This document shows positions 14,130 to 25,775 of a stretch of 64,000 nt of DNA, one piece after another. How positions within the stretch are numbered: the stretch's first letter is position 1; each line of letters opens with the position of its first letter. Source of the DNA: Plasmodium coatneyi. Lineage: Eukaryota > Apicomplexa > Aconoidasida > Haemosporida > Plasmodiidae. The notes under the pieces are model-generated. The model searched no databases. It was given only the letters and a program-made list of their open reading frames with translations, and was not told the origin of the DNA. The stretch is taken from positions 1,736,001-1,800,000 of the forward strand of contig NC_033563.1 of assembly GCF_001680005.1 (NCBI RefSeq). The letters run 5' to 3'. Both the position numbers and the translations under genes were made by a program.

Positions 14130-15402
14130 TTTTTAATAATATTCCTCTTCATATAATATACTTATCTTAAAATTGTTCATATATTTCTATATAGGTAATG
14201 GACGACAATTTTATTTCCCTCACAACTATATACATTAAATTTCGAATTATCAGGTCAGTATACATTGCTTAATCTTTCAATAACAGTAATCTATGTTACA
14301 CACTCCTCAAACCATTATGTATAGAACTAAATTAAATATATGAACGATTGTGCTATAAGAGGAGAATACGAGAGAGACGAACTGAGTATCCTTTATTATG
14401 TTCTTATCTGTGCATTATACTGATGGATTGTACGTTCCCCTTCAAAAAATTACATTATACAATTATTTATGCATGCGCTCTTCTCAGTTGGTTCTTTACA
14501 CATATATATATATATATATATATAATAATAATATATATGATTTCCCCCCCATTTCTTTCCGCCTGCTATGGGAGAAAGTTTTACATATATGTGTACTACT
14601 TATTTTATGTTTTACTGTTACTTCGAGGAAGGTGATTAGAACTTGTTCACATATGCAGTGCACTTCATATATACAGTACTCTTTCATCATCCCATATATA
14701 CACCTCCATTCATATTCCAACAGTGAGCATGCATTTATAAAATGAATAGAAGGAAGATATAATGCACAAGAACTGTACAAATTAGATATATAAATGAATA
14801 TGTGTGCCTCTATACGAGCATTTCCTATAGTATAAATATTTTCCTCTTTATGATTAATAAATAATAGTAGCAATTTCTCCCTTTTATTCCTTTCCTTTGA
14901 ATTAGTACGCCCTATTCTATTTATACAAAATGTGTCCTATATTACTCCAGCAACCCTTCCATCTTTCACTGCATATTATACTTTACATATTGCTGTGCCT
15001 TATTCCTTTTTGTAACCTATATTCCGCAGGTTAGAAAAATACACGTTCTATTCAATAAGTGTTGTACGTACCACTTCTACGATGAGAAATGTTGAGACGG
15101 CTTAAGGGTACATTTTCTACTTGGTATATATTGTGTATGGAGTTTCGAGTATTGGACAATTCAAAAGTTCCTTTCCTGCAGGTACTATGTAAGCGCGCCT
15201 GAATGATTCTACATGCACCATCATCCCTATTACCATCATTATAGTCCCTGCCGTTATTATTCCTACCACCATGGTTATTTATACACTTGCTTATTGTAAT
15301 ATGTAGTGATGGCTAATAAAGGAGTTAGTGTACTTTATGGAACTCTGTATGCATACTTTTATCCCTTATAAAATGTGAGTGCTGGGTGTAGAAATCTGAT
15401 TT
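14130..15402. other. intergenic between KIR gene and second repeat block
   Basis: AT-rich sequence with a (TA)n run at 14502-14522 and no supported gene. It should include the two-domain KIR promoter. ORFs are short and low-complexity. Confidence 0.45.
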
Positions 15403-15645
15403 CTGGTTTAGAGTTCACGGTTTAGGGGATGAGGAATTTAAGGTTTAGGGTTCACGGTTTGAGGGTTCAGGGTTTAGATATTCAGGGTTGAAACCTTCAG
15501 GGTTTAGGGTTCAGGGTTTAGGGTTCAGGGTTTAGGGTTTAGGGGGTTAGGATTTAGGGGTTTAGCATTTAGGGTTCAGGGTTTAGGGTTAAGGTTTTAG
15601 GGTTTAGTGTTTAGGGTTTCGGGTTTTAGGATTTAGGCTTTAGTG
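15403..15645. repeat. interstitial telomere-like repeats, block 2
   Basis: Degenerate GGGTTTAGGGTTCAGGG-type repeats, again with the G-rich strand on +. The best copies are at about 15490-15545. With block 1 they bracket the two-domain KIR gene. Confidence 0.9.
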
Positions 15646-16784
15646 TATGGAATTTATATTCAGGATGTGGCATTAGGGTTTACGATATTAGAATAATTGC
15701 TTGGGGTATATGTGCAGTGTTCAGGGTGCAAGAAAAGAGGTTTAGGGGAAGGGGATATGATTCTTTTCCATGTTTTAAGAACGACAATATAGCCTGCTGT
15801 TCAGCAATCCTAGGTGAAGAATGGGAGTTAAGGATGTAGGAGTGACGGAATTGAAGCGTATATGGGAAGTAGTGACGAGGTACAAGGAAGGGAAGTGGAA
15901 ATAATTTCATAAAACAAGTAATGTAAAGAAAGGAAAGGGGGATGGAGGAAGCGGAATGAACAAATATATAAACATGTAAATAGCAATTATTGCGAATTCC
16001 ATGGTAATATTAGGATTCGGTCTATTCCTTGAGTATACAAGTAGTTGTACGTATAGTAAAAAAGGTAAGGAGGACTTGTTGGTGCGGCCGTTTTCCCTTT
16101 TTCTTTTTCTCTCTTTCCCCCATATAATTATGTGAATGCATGGTTGTCTTCGCAATTTCGTAAAAATAATGGGCATCAAAAAAAAAGGATAGACATTTAA
16201 CCCTTCCATTTAACCATCATTATGTGCGCTTCACTTAACCTCAGAGGAAGGATGTGGAGAACAGTTCGTGACCACTTTGTACACATTACAACGTGCTTAA
16301 TTTTGTGGTATGCGTATAAAATGCATTTCACATTCTTTTCTTACTTTTGTTCCCCCCACAATAAATTCTTACATATGTGCATTCCTCAGGAAAGGGGCTA
16401 ATTTAGCTGTTCCTTGCCTTCGTTCTACATGTGCACCGGGGAACAATGGAACTACATCCACGACGTAAAGACAATAATGCTTCACCGAAATCTTGCTAAA
16501 GGGGAAGAATGTCCCCTTTTTCTTTCTTTCTCGCGAAGGAGTCCTCAGTTCACTTTCTCCTTCAGCGGAATGCTCGAGTGGTGTATCATATGCGGAGGAA
16601 TAGAAAAAAAAAAAAAAAAAAACAGAAGCAGAAACAGAAACAGCGTGCTCCTCTCTGTGGCAATCATTTTGGCCGCGCTAAAAATGGCCCGAAAAAATAT
16701 ATCGACGGCGCTCCAAAAGGGGAACATGTCGATGCTGCGAAGGAGGGGACGAGGAATATGGCTGAGAGGCTATTTAACGAGGAA

Positions 16785-16819
<35 letters not shown>

Positions 16820-17366
16820 ACTTTTGCATATTTCTTGTTATAATAATTGGTGAGAACGGGTAAAGTGAATGGTTCCCTATTTTTATACTCGATCCATGAT
16901 CATGTGAGGATTCTCCGCGCGAGGGACAGAACCCTTTGCGGAGCTGGGATGACTGCTGTTATGTCAATTTAAGCGCTCGAAAGGAGGAGTAGTAGGCGTC
17001 CATCATGTGCCTCTTGATCGTGATTTTTTGTGGCATTTCAGCGATATTTTTGCAACGTTTTTTTTGTGAAAAAATTGCAGCCATTTGGGTAGTCACGCAA
17101 GCAGTGCGCGTTTCTGCTGAGGTTTGCATTCCCCATGAGAGAGTGTTTTCCCCGTCCGTCCCGCATATAATTGGATGAGCTGTGGAGCACACGTGCGGGG
17201 GTGGAGGAGAAGCTAAGCTGGAAGCGCCCTCCCCGGATTGGAGATTTCAGCAGCTGGGCTGAGTAACAGAAAGAAGGCGGAAGAATCCCCGTCTGACAGA
17301 GCAACTCCTTGCGCAATACCTGTTATCCTACCCTCCAGATGAGTATGCCTACCCCAAAGCAGCAGC
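15646..17366. other. intergenic, right edge of the KIR island
   Basis: This changes from island sequence back to the core. It contains A-runs at about 16603-16620 and 16787-16816. Several short ORFs are built on those runs. No gene is supported. The last few hundred bases are the promoter side of the J-protein gene. Confidence 0.4.
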
Positions 17367-19328
17367 ATGGATATAGAAAAATGCAAGTGCTTCTACGAAA
17401 TATTAAACGTTGAAAGCACGGCCACGGTGGAGGAAATCAAGAAGAGTTACAAAAAAATTATTCTTCAGTACCACCCAGATAAGAATTCCCATTTGGCGGA
17501 GGAAGAACAAAAAAGGTGTACAAATATATTTCGACAAATTCAGGAAGCATATGAATGTTTGGTGGACGAGAGGAGGAGGAAGTGGTATGACAAAAATCGT
17601 CTGCGAATAATTGCAGGAAAGGAAAGTGAGGAAAAGAGGGAGCAAAACAGACAAGCACGAAGAAGAAGTGGAAGCGCCGGAAGTAGTGAAAGCGGAGGAG
17701 GAACCACCTCAGGTATAAACATTTGGGAATATTTCAGCAGCAGTTGTTACGATGGATTTAATGACAAAGACGAAAGAAGTTTCTATAATGTGTACAGAAA
17801 ATTATTTGAAGAAATAATAAAAGAAGAAAATGAGGAGCTAAGTATGCGTTACCGTTACAGTAAGAAGGGACACCAGGAGGATGAGACCGCGAATGAGAGG
17901 AACAAAGTTAATGCACCCTCATTTGGGGATTCCAAATCGGAGGGAAAACAAATTGATGAATTTTATTCATATTGGTCCAATTTTTCTACTGTTAAAAAAT
18001 TTGACTACTCATACGAATATATGAAAATGTATGAACAGGAGAATAGACACGTGAGACGGAATTTAAAAAAAGTCGCTGAAAAGAGAAGCTTAAAGGAAAG
18101 GAAGGAGTTTAATGAAAATGTGAGGTCTCTGGTGGAACATTTGAAGAAGCATGATACTAGGTACCTTAACAGGGTTGTGGAGTTGGCCGAGGAGAAGAGG
18201 AAAAAGGCGGAAGAGAAGGAAAGGCAACGTAAAGAGCAGATGCTTCAGAGGAAATTACTCTTTGAGCAGAATGAGGAGAAGCGGGAAGACCCCGTGGGAG
18301 AGGAACAACCATGTGGTTATTCCACGTGCAGCGAACAGGGTGACAACGAGAAAGGCGACCATGCTGGTGGTAGGGGTCAAAGGAACTACGACCCCCATTG
18401 TGAAGACGGTGAAGATGAAGATGGTGGAGAAGACAAAAATAACGAAAACCCATACGGCGAAATCATCTACAGGTGCGAAGTGTGCAGGAAGAATTTTAAA
18501 AGCATGAAGCAGTACAACTCGCACGAGAAGTCCAAGAAGCATGTAAGCAACTTTTTGAAGCACGCCAAGAGGTATGCCGTGGGGGGCATTTTCGGTGCGG
18601 ACGGGGCCGAACCGCAGGGTGAACAGGTGGATGATCAGGTGGATGATATGATGGATAACCTAAATAACCCACAAAGCGACAACTCGGATGAGCTGCTAGA
18701 CACGCGCGCCCCAAAGTCGAAAACGAAAAAAAAGAAAGACAAAAAGAACACGGCACCAGTGAATAACCTACCCGAGCGGATCAACTCCGCCTCGGAGTCT
18801 TCACACCAGGATGAAGACATCTTCTCATGGTACAAAGGGAAGAAGAAGCGGAATCGAAACAAATTGGTGCATGCATCGGAAGAAGAGGGCGTGTCTGATA
18901 AAACAGAAAGTTTGCAGCCAGAGGGGTCACCTCAGGAGGACGATTCTGCACAGGAGGAGGCCCCCTCGCAGGCTGCAAACGCAACGAACTCGAGTGACGA
19001 CTATGCATCCTCCAAGCGAAAAAAAAAATTGCTAAAGAAGAAGAAAAAAAAAGAAGGCATTAATAGGAAAGTAAACGAAGAAAAAAAATTGGAAGAGCCG
19101 AAAGAAGACAGTAAGGACATAAGCGGAAAAGCAAATTCGAAAAGTAAAATAAAAGAAAGTACAAAAAGTCTGGTGTGTAAAATGTGCAGGGAAACATTTG
19201 ACTCAAGAAATAAATTATTTGCACACATACAGAAGGAAGGACACGCAGCAAATAAAGTTGTTGCTGACGTGCCTGCAAAGGTGAATAAAAATAAAAAGGG
19301 AAACAGCAAGAGGGAGAAATTGCTATAA
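17367..19328 (+). CDS. J-domain protein with two C2H2 zinc fingers (JJJ1/DNAJC21-like)
   Basis: This is a single-exon gene for 653 residues. A J domain fills the N-terminus (FYEILNV...IKKSYKK...YHPDKN, with the HPD loop at residues 36-38), followed by a basic coiled stretch (about 230-310). A first U1/LYAR-like C2H2 finger follows (CEVCRKNFKSMKQYNSHEKS, starting about 370), then a Lys/Glu/Asp-rich low-complexity region. A second finger lies near the C-terminus (CKMCRETFDSRNKLFAHIQK, starting about 604). This order (J, finger, acidic/basic spacer, finger) is that of yeast Jjj1 and human DNAJC21. Those stimulate cytosolic Hsp70 to recycle factors from pre-60S ribosomes. The same role here is inferred. 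The start is the first ATG before the J domain, with no signal or targeting peptide. Confidence 0.9.
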   Translation: MDIEKCKCFYEILNVESTATVEEIKKSYKKIILQYHPDKNSHLAEEEQKRCTNIFRQIQEAYECLVDERRRKWYDKNRLRIIAGKESEEKREQNRQARRRSGSAGSSESGGGTTSGINIWEYFSSSCYDGFNDKDERSFYNVYRKLFEEIIKEENEELSMRYRYSKKGHQEDETANERNKVNAPSFGDSKSEGKQIDEFYSYWSNFSTVKKFDYSYEYMKMYEQENRHVRRNLKKVAEKRSLKERKEFNENVRSLVEHLKKHDTRYLNRVVELAEEKRKKAEEKERQRKEQMLQRKLLFEQNEEKREDPVGEEQPCGYSTCSEQGDNEKGDHAGGRGQRNYDPHCEDGEDEDGGEDKNNENPYGEIIYRCEVCRKNFKSMKQYNSHEKSKKHVSNFLKHAKRYAVGGIFGADGAEPQGEQVDDQVDDMMDNLNNPQSDNSDELLDTRAPKSKTKKKKDKKNTAPVNNLPERINSASESSHQDEDIFSWYKGKKKRNRNKLVHASEEEGVSDKTESLQPEGSPQEDDSAQEEAPSQAANATNSSDDYASSKRKKKLLKKKKKKEGINRKVNEEKKLEEPKEDSKDISGKANSKSKIKESTKSLVCKMCRETFDSRNKLFAHIQKEGHAANKVVADVPAKVNKNKKGNSKREKLL

Positions 19329-20535
19329 CGATTGTCACCTTTTTGAACACTCCTGTTTTATTTTTTTTTTTGGCTTCATTCTGTGAAGGACTCCACTGGC
19401 GATGACCACTATGAGGTTAGCTTCCTAGTTGCAACCATTTGGTTTGAAATGGTTATGCGACCCTTTCATTTGTGTGCACATTTTTACTATTCTCATTATT
19501 ATTTTTACGTGACTTTTTTTTGTTTGGCAAGCGTAATTCGCTTACGTATACCAATGTGAAGTAACCACCGTTTTATTTATGTGCCTAATAATGAGCACGT
19601 CCTTCCCCGCTTTTATTTTTCCACCTTTTGATGTTCATTCCCCACTCTACAATTTTTAAATTCCGATGAGTTTGTCTTAAAATTAAATAACATTTGAAAA
19701 AAAAAATTTTTTTTAATGACAAAATTAAAAGTGCTAATTCGTTGGGATGAGTCTGGGGCGATGTTTCCTCAGTTGGGCAGACACATCACAAAAAGGTAAG
19801 AACTGTGAGAGGTGTCTATTTAAACGCAAAAAATTGGAAAGGCTCACATGGCGCATTGCATGTTGGAGATATTCTGTTCGCTTCTTGCCGGGGGCATTGC
19901 AGCGAATGACTTTTGCTACGGTCATTTGGGTCTATTGCCAATTTTCGCATAATTGTTTGCATATTAACTCTGTACCAAGGAAAGGCGCGCAAGGGGGAAA
20001 TGTTATCACACGAGTGTAGGTTCATACGTAAACAAGTACATCCGTTGATACACACATATCTGTACGCGTGGTATGTGTATAGGTATTGTACATACACGTA
20101 GCCACCCTGTTATGTGCATGCGTAAAAGAAGGTGCCATCATGGAATAACCAAGGCAACGGGGAAAAGGCATTCACATTGCATAATATCATATAACAATGT
20201 GATGAAGAGAAAAATAAAAAAAACGCGGAAAGGATTAGGTGTACGAGGCTGAATTGCTAGTGAGTATGAAAAAGGTTGGCATTAGAAAAATAAATACTCA
20301 CATGTACACGAAAATGAGTATTTTTTTTTTTTTTCCTAAGCTACGTCAAGTGGAGCTATAGAGGAATTTTTCTTTTTTGATAAAATGTGTAAATATGTAC
20401 CTATCTGTGTATATATACACAATGCATATTTTCACATTTTTGCGCTTATCCGCTTGCCCAGCTTAACCCTTTGAGCATAAACGGAGCTGTGTCAACTCGC
20501 TGAACATACCCAGCTAGGTTCAAGGGCATGCTGAG

Positions 20536-20572
<37 letters not shown>

Positions 20573-21290
20573 GAGGGATAAAGATGACGTATAGGCAAGC
20601 ACGCTACTATTAAAAGCTGTTGAGCTGAAGAAATTTTTGTTTTTTTCTTTTTACCAACTTGGGAAGCACTCTTTTATGTATGTGTATTTGCCCTTGTGTG
20701 GATGTACATAAATAGGAGGTGTATGATATGGCTACACTTTGGGGCCCTCATTGTGCAAATAAAAGAAGCATTTTCGTCCCCCCTTTTTAATACACGAAAT
20801 TAGGTAGCGGTAAAACCGCGCGCCACGTATTCCTAGTGTATGTCATTACCAAGTTCCTCCTTGTACAGCTTTGTTCGGCTCTGTACAGTGCCGTTTGAGG
20901 GGGCAAAAGAATTGGCTTATTTTTTTATAGAAAATTAGCTAAATTGCTCTTTTTTTTTCTTCTTCTTTTCTGTCCCTTTTGTGACCCTTTTTTGGGGAAG
21001 GGGTGTAAAAACGTACTCTTGCGAAGTACTAATTTTTGCACCTGCATACGTAACAGCACGCCGTATTTTCCTGTTCGTACTTTGGTACGGTGAGTACGTA
21101 GGCACACCTGGGTTAGTACCGAGTGAGCCCTAGGGATAAATTCACCCAACAAGAAGAAGATAACACGTGCGAATGCAGTCACATATGTATCTGCGAGGAG
21201 CTGTTTCCCCCCTCTCCTGATACACATAAACCCGCGGAGGATCCCCACTTGGCGCTGTCCAAAAGGACGACACCGCCACACGTGCCAACC
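19329..21290. other. intergenic between J-protein and UPF1
   Basis: There is no supported gene. A long A run (about 38 bases) is at 20531-20568 and a T run at about 20321-20335. The in-frame open stretch just upstream of UPF1 (from 21123) contains no ATG and is taken as 5' leader. Confidence 0.45.
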
Positions 21291-24200
21291 ATGGACAGCA
21301 CATTCGACTACAACCAAATAGATGTGGACGATTTTGACGACTTTTACAATTTCTGTACTCTGAAGGAGAAGGAGAAAAAAAAAAATGGGAAAAATATTGG
21401 GGAGCAGTTTTTCCAAACGGATGTGAAAAATGGAGAAAACAGGGCAGGCGACGAAGACGGGGAAGAAAGCACGGATAATTCCTCCGTAGACACCACGAGC
21501 ATGTACAAAGAAGGAAATGAGAAAAATAGGTCGACTGGAAAAAATAGCAAACCAGTACTACGGGCTTGCAACACTTCGCATGAGAAGAGGCTGGATGAGG
21601 TGCAAACAGAGGAAGAAAACCGCTTCATGGAGAGGAGAGTTCTTGACTTGGAACACAGATACGCATATGTAGATGATGGTTATTACGATACCGGTGGTAA
21701 GATCGAAATGGAAGATGAAAGTTTGGCAGAGGAGAGTATTGCTAATTACAACAAGGATGACCAGTGGAATAACATGGAATACAAAAAAAAGAAAAAAAAA
21801 AACGAACAGAGGGATGGAAAGAACATGGGCTTCAATAATCCGCACAGTAGCAATAACTGCAATGTGCACTCCCTCCAGGAGAGAAGCAGCTATGGGGATC
21901 ACACTTCCAACAGGTACGTTAGCATATCGAAAGAGGACTACGAGCGGGATAAAAAAAAAATGTACGAAGATTACAATGGAAGGAGAAAGTACCCAAGAGA
22001 TTACAGCCAATACTCGAACAGTAACTGTGACAGTTACAGCTATAGTGTTGATATGACATGCGTCAGTAAGGGAAATAAAGAAGAGCCAAAATATTTCAGA
22101 TGTCGTTACTGTGAAATGGATTCTGTGGATAGTGTGGTTCAGTGCAACACGTGCGGTCGATGGTTCTGCAATGGGTCCTACGGTACATGTGGTAGCCACA
22201 TTGTTACGCATCTGGTGAGGTCCAAACACAAGGAAATTAAACTACACAAGAAGAGCCTCCTCGGGGAGACCATCTTGGAGTGCTATAACTGTGGGTGCAA
22301 AAATGTGTTTCTGCTGGGGTTCTTACCCACGCCGGAGGAGGGAGTTGTCGTCATTATATGCAGGGACCCTTGCTTAGCCAGGTGCATTTCACTGAGCGGG
22401 AAGGGCCAGGCGAAGGGCGAAATGGAACAAGAGGAGTTGAAGCAAATAGATGAAAAGGGGAACCCCACTGAAGTGAAGAACACCCCAGAGGGAGAGCCTA
22501 AGAAGGGGAAAAAAAAAACTGTACCTTATGAAGATTTCCACGCGGAAGAGGAGCTAATTGGCACGGACGAAGATGACGTTGTGAGCACGAAGGAAGACAT
22601 GGACATGGTGAAGAGTAAGGGCTACCTAAGCAGCGATGATTTGGGCACTATGAGTGAGCAGGAAAAGGGGAGCGACGGGGGAGGAAGTTCCCTTGGGGTG
22701 CTTACAGGGAAGGAGAAGAATCAAAGGGGGGAAGAGAGAAAAACGGAGAAGGATGTTAACCAGAAAGAGAACGAATCCGATGCCGGAAGCAGTTATAGCA
22801 CAAATGTAGGAAACAATGTAAAGGAGCTTGTAAAGATGAAGGACTGGGATTTAAACAAATGGCAACCAGTGATTGAAGACAGGTGTCTACTAGAATGGCT
22901 AGTAAATATCCCCACGGCGGAAGAAGCAGAAAGAAAGGGAAAGAGAACCACATCCTATAATGTGAACAAGCTAGAAGAGCTATGGAAAAATAAAAAAGAC
23001 GTATATATAGACGAGCTAGATGCAGAGATACTGAATGATGAACCCGTTAAGGTAGAGCTAAGGTATAAAGACGCTTACCATTATCAGTCCATCTTTGCAC
23101 CGTTGATCCAGTTAGAGGCGGACTACGATAAATCCATAAAGGAGGGTCAGAAACAAGCAAATGTAACAGTCCGTTGGGATATAGGATTGAATAAAAAAAG
23201 GTATGCCCACTTTATTTACGTGAAGGAAGAAAGTGAACTAAGGTTAGTAGCAGGAGATGAGTTAAAATTGTCGTATACATATCCAGACGGAACGGTGTGG
23301 ACTTGCGAAGGACACATTTCTAGAATTCACAATACGGAGGAAATAGCCTTAGAATTAAGAACGTCTGGTACGGCTAGTGGACCATGGGTAGATAACATAA
23401 CCACGGGGTATACAGTGGAGTTTGTTTGGAAAAGTACAGCATACGATCGAATGCAGTTAGCGTTGAATGAGTTTGCTCAGGACTCCTATTCACTCAGTGG
23501 GTACTTGTATCATAAGTTGCTAGGCCATGAAGTGTCGGAGGAGTCACTAAATTATTACAAAACGGCATTGACCAATCAGGTCCATGGGAAGAGGACTCCA
23601 CGCATCGCAAATTATTCCGCCCCCAATTTGGCTGCACTGAATCACTCACAAATTGATGCTATAAAGAAAAGCTTAGTTTCGCCGTTATCCCTAATTCAAG
23701 GACCACCAGGGACAGGGAAAACATTAACCTGTGCTACGCTGGTGTATCATTTGTCCAAGACGAAAATGGGGAAGGTGTTAGTCACCGCCCCGAGTAACGT
23801 TGCCGTAGATCAGCTTTCTGTAAGGATACACAAAACTGGACTAAAGGTAGTACGACTGTGTGCGAAAAGTAGAGAATACGTACCCAGCATTGCAGATTAT
23901 TTGTACCTCCACAATCAGATGAAGTTACTAAAATCGGATATTGGAGAGGAGCTGAACAAATTACTTGAACTGAAGGAGGAAGTAGGAGAGTTGTCACAAA
24001 AGGATGAAAGGAGGTTAAAAAAGTTAATCTTTTTCGCAGAATATAAAATATTGGTAGAGGCAGATGTGATATGTACTACCTGTGTTGGTGCCATGGACAA
24101 ACGGTTGAAACGTTTTCGATTTAGCCAAGTGTTAGTAGATGAAGCGACTCAGTCAACAGAACCAGAGTGTTTGGTACCCCTCGTAACGGGAGCTAAACAG

Positions 24201-25775
24201 ATTGTACTGGTTGGAGACCACTGCCAGTTGGGTCCAATAATAGTTTGTAAAAAGGCAGCCAATGCGGGTTTGGGAAAGAGCCTATTCGAACGGTTAGTTA
24301 TGTTGGGTATCACACCATTCAGGTTGGAAGTGCAGTACCGTATGCACCCAGCATTAAGTGAATTCCCATCGTACGTCTTCTATGATGGTTGTCTGCAGAA
24401 CGGGATCACCTTGAAGGAGAGGGAATATCCACTGAAGGATTTTCCGTGGCCGAATCCGAAGTGCCCTATGTTCTTTTACAATTCCACCGGGTTGGAAGAA
24501 ATGTCTGCCTCCGGGACGAGCTACTTAAACAGAGCAGAAGCGTCCAATATGGAGAAGCTAGTTAGAACGCTCATAAATTGTGGGTTGAAGCCATCTCAAA
24601 TTGGGGTTATAACACCGTATGAGGGGCAGAGGGCGTATATAACTTCCCTTTTTCAGAAAAACATTTCTTATCAACATTCAACGGAGATTGAAGTGGCATC
24701 AGTGGATGCATTTCAAGGAAGGGAAAAGGACTTCATCCTTCTCTCTTGTGTTCGATCGAACAAGAAATTAGGAATTGGTTTTTTAAATGACCCAAGAAGG
24801 TTAAACGTAGCATTGACGAGGGCCAAGTATGGGTTGATCATATGTGGTAATGCCAAGGTGCTTTCGAGACATCACGTAATTGTAAGGAAGTCTCATAACT
24901 CGAATGAGACAATCACGAATGTGAACTCCGTGTGGATTAACCTGCTAAGTCAGTTTAAGAAGAAGGACCTCATCGTCGAGGGGTGCTTATCCAATTTGAA
25001 ACCGATGAACATTCATATACCGACCCCGACGAAGCAGCCGTCCAGATACATCAACTTTAGTTACTTCTTGTCGAGTGAGAGGCCTTTCCGGGGGGGCGTA
25101 TTCTCAGATAGTAGGAGCAGGAGCAGAAGTGGTGGTAGTGATAAAAGCGATAAAACTGGCAGAAGTGAAGGAAGCCACGCTGGCAGTGACGACTGTAGAA
25201 CCCAAAGCAGCAGCTCCTTTTTACACATGAATATGTCAAACCTCAGCTACTGCAGTGACGAGGTGATGAACAAGGACTTCCTGAGCTACATGCATCAAAG
25301 GCAAAGTGGAGGAAGCAAGCAGATCGTAAAACCTTACATAGACAATTTGAGTCAGGGATCCCAATTCAATGACTTTTCTTCTGTTAATGAAAAATGCCAA
25401 AGTGACAACTTCTCGAATTATGAGACTGGATCTTCCCTTTCGATTAGCACGAACAAATATGCCAAGGAAAATTTGATGCGCTACAATGGCGGCAGTTTGC
25501 GTGAGGATAGGAAGAACCGTGTGGCCAGCAATTTTGCGGATTCCAATTTTGGAGAAGACTACCATGGCAGCAGCTTCGTGAGGAACTCTGATATGCTTCA
25601 TTACCCATTTCACTACGGAAGTAAGAGGGACGCCTCCAGTCTGCACAACGGGCAGGGATTACACGGATCACACCGATCGCATAATCCGCGAAGTAATGCC
25701 GCCCACCACGGGTACATTAAACAGAACCACCCGAATACAGTAGAACAAAGGAAATATCGATATAGAAATGTATGA
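21291..25775 (+). CDS. UPF1: UPF1/RENT1 RNA helicase, nonsense-mediated decay
   Basis: UPF1 is the ATP-dependent SF1 RNA helicase at the centre of nonsense-mediated mRNA decay. This single-exon gene gives 1494 residues. After an acidic Asn/Lys-rich N-terminus comes the Cys/His-rich UPF2-binding domain (about 271-360: CRYCEMD, CNTCGRWFCN, CYNCGCKN, CRDPCLARC). A low-complexity insert follows, then 1B/stalk regions and the helicase core: motif I GPPGTGKT at 804-811, motif II DEATQ at about 950, VGDHCQLGP, QYRMHP, VASVDAFQGREKDF and LNVALTRAK. The C-terminal 270 residues are Ser/Asn/Gly-rich with an RSRSRS patch. Yeast and human UPF1 are about 970-1130 residues, so the extra length is parasite low-complexity. 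The ATG at 21291 (MDSTFDYNQIDVDDF) is the first in frame. Confidence 0.97.
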   Translation: MDSTFDYNQIDVDDFDDFYNFCTLKEKEKKKNGKNIGEQFFQTDVKNGENRAGDEDGEESTDNSSVDTTSMYKEGNEKNRSTGKNSKPVLRACNTSHEKRLDEVQTEEENRFMERRVLDLEHRYAYVDDGYYDTGGKIEMEDESLAEESIANYNKDDQWNNMEYKKKKKKNEQRDGKNMGFNNPHSSNNCNVHSLQERSSYGDHTSNRYVSISKEDYERDKKKMYEDYNGRRKYPRDYSQYSNSNCDSYSYSVDMTCVSKGNKEEPKYFRCRYCEMDSVDSVVQCNTCGRWFCNGSYGTCGSHIVTHLVRSKHKEIKLHKKSLLGETILECYNCGCKNVFLLGFLPTPEEGVVVIICRDPCLARCISLSGKGQAKGEMEQEELKQIDEKGNPTEVKNTPEGEPKKGKKKTVPYEDFHAEEELIGTDEDDVVSTKEDMDMVKSKGYLSSDDLGTMSEQEKGSDGGGSSLGVLTGKEKNQRGEERKTEKDVNQKENESDAGSSYSTNVGNNVKELVKMKDWDLNKWQPVIEDRCLLEWLVNIPTAEEAERKGKRTTSYNVNKLEELWKNKKDVYIDELDAEILNDEPVKVELRYKDAYHYQSIFAPLIQLEADYDKSIKEGQKQANVTVRWDIGLNKKRYAHFIYVKEESELRLVAGDELKLSYTYPDGTVWTCEGHISRIHNTEEIALELRTSGTASGPWVDNITTGYTVEFVWKSTAYDRMQLALNEFAQDSYSLSGYLYHKLLGHEVSEESLNYYKTALTNQVHGKRTPRIANYSAPNLAALNHSQIDAIKKSLVSPLSLIQGPPGTGKTLTCATLVYHLSKTKMGKVLVTAPSNVAVDQLSVRIHKTGLKVVRLCAKSREYVPSIADYLYLHNQMKLLKSDIGEELNKLLELKEEVGELSQKDERRLKKLIFFAEYKILVEADVICTTCVGAMDKRLKRFRFSQVLVDEATQSTEPECLVPLVTGAKQIVLVGDHCQLGPIIVCKKAANAGLGKSLFERLVMLGITPFRLEVQYRMHPALSEFPSYVFYDGCLQNGITLKEREYPLKDFPWPNPKCPMFFYNSTGLEEMSASGTSYLNRAEASNMEKLVRTLINCGLKPSQIGVITPYEGQRAYITSLFQKNISYQHSTEIEVASVDAFQGREKDFILLSCVRSNKKLGIGFLNDPRRLNVALTRAKYGLIICGNAKVLSRHHVIVRKSHNSNETITNVNSVWINLLSQFKKKDLIVEGCLSNLKPMNIHIPTPTKQPSRYINFSYFLSSERPFRGGVFSDSRSRSRSGGSDKSDKTGRSEGSHAGSDDCRTQSSSSFLHMNMSNLSYCSDEVMNKDFLSYMHQRQSGGSKQIVKPYIDNLSQGSQFNDFSSVNEKCQSDNFSNYETGSSLSISTNKYAKENLMRYNGGSLREDRKNRVASNFADSNFGEDYHGSSFVRNSDMLHYPFHYGSKRDASSLHNGQGLHGSHRSHNPRSNAAHHGYIKQNHPNTVEQRKYRYRNV

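Noticed and set aside
21123..21290. GTG start for UPF1
   Set aside because: Not a usual eukaryotic start; first in-frame ATG is at 21291 and precedes the acidic N-terminus.
20925..21416. Minus-strand 163-codon ORF over the start of UPF1
   Set aside because: Antisense shadow of the UPF1 5' end and leader.
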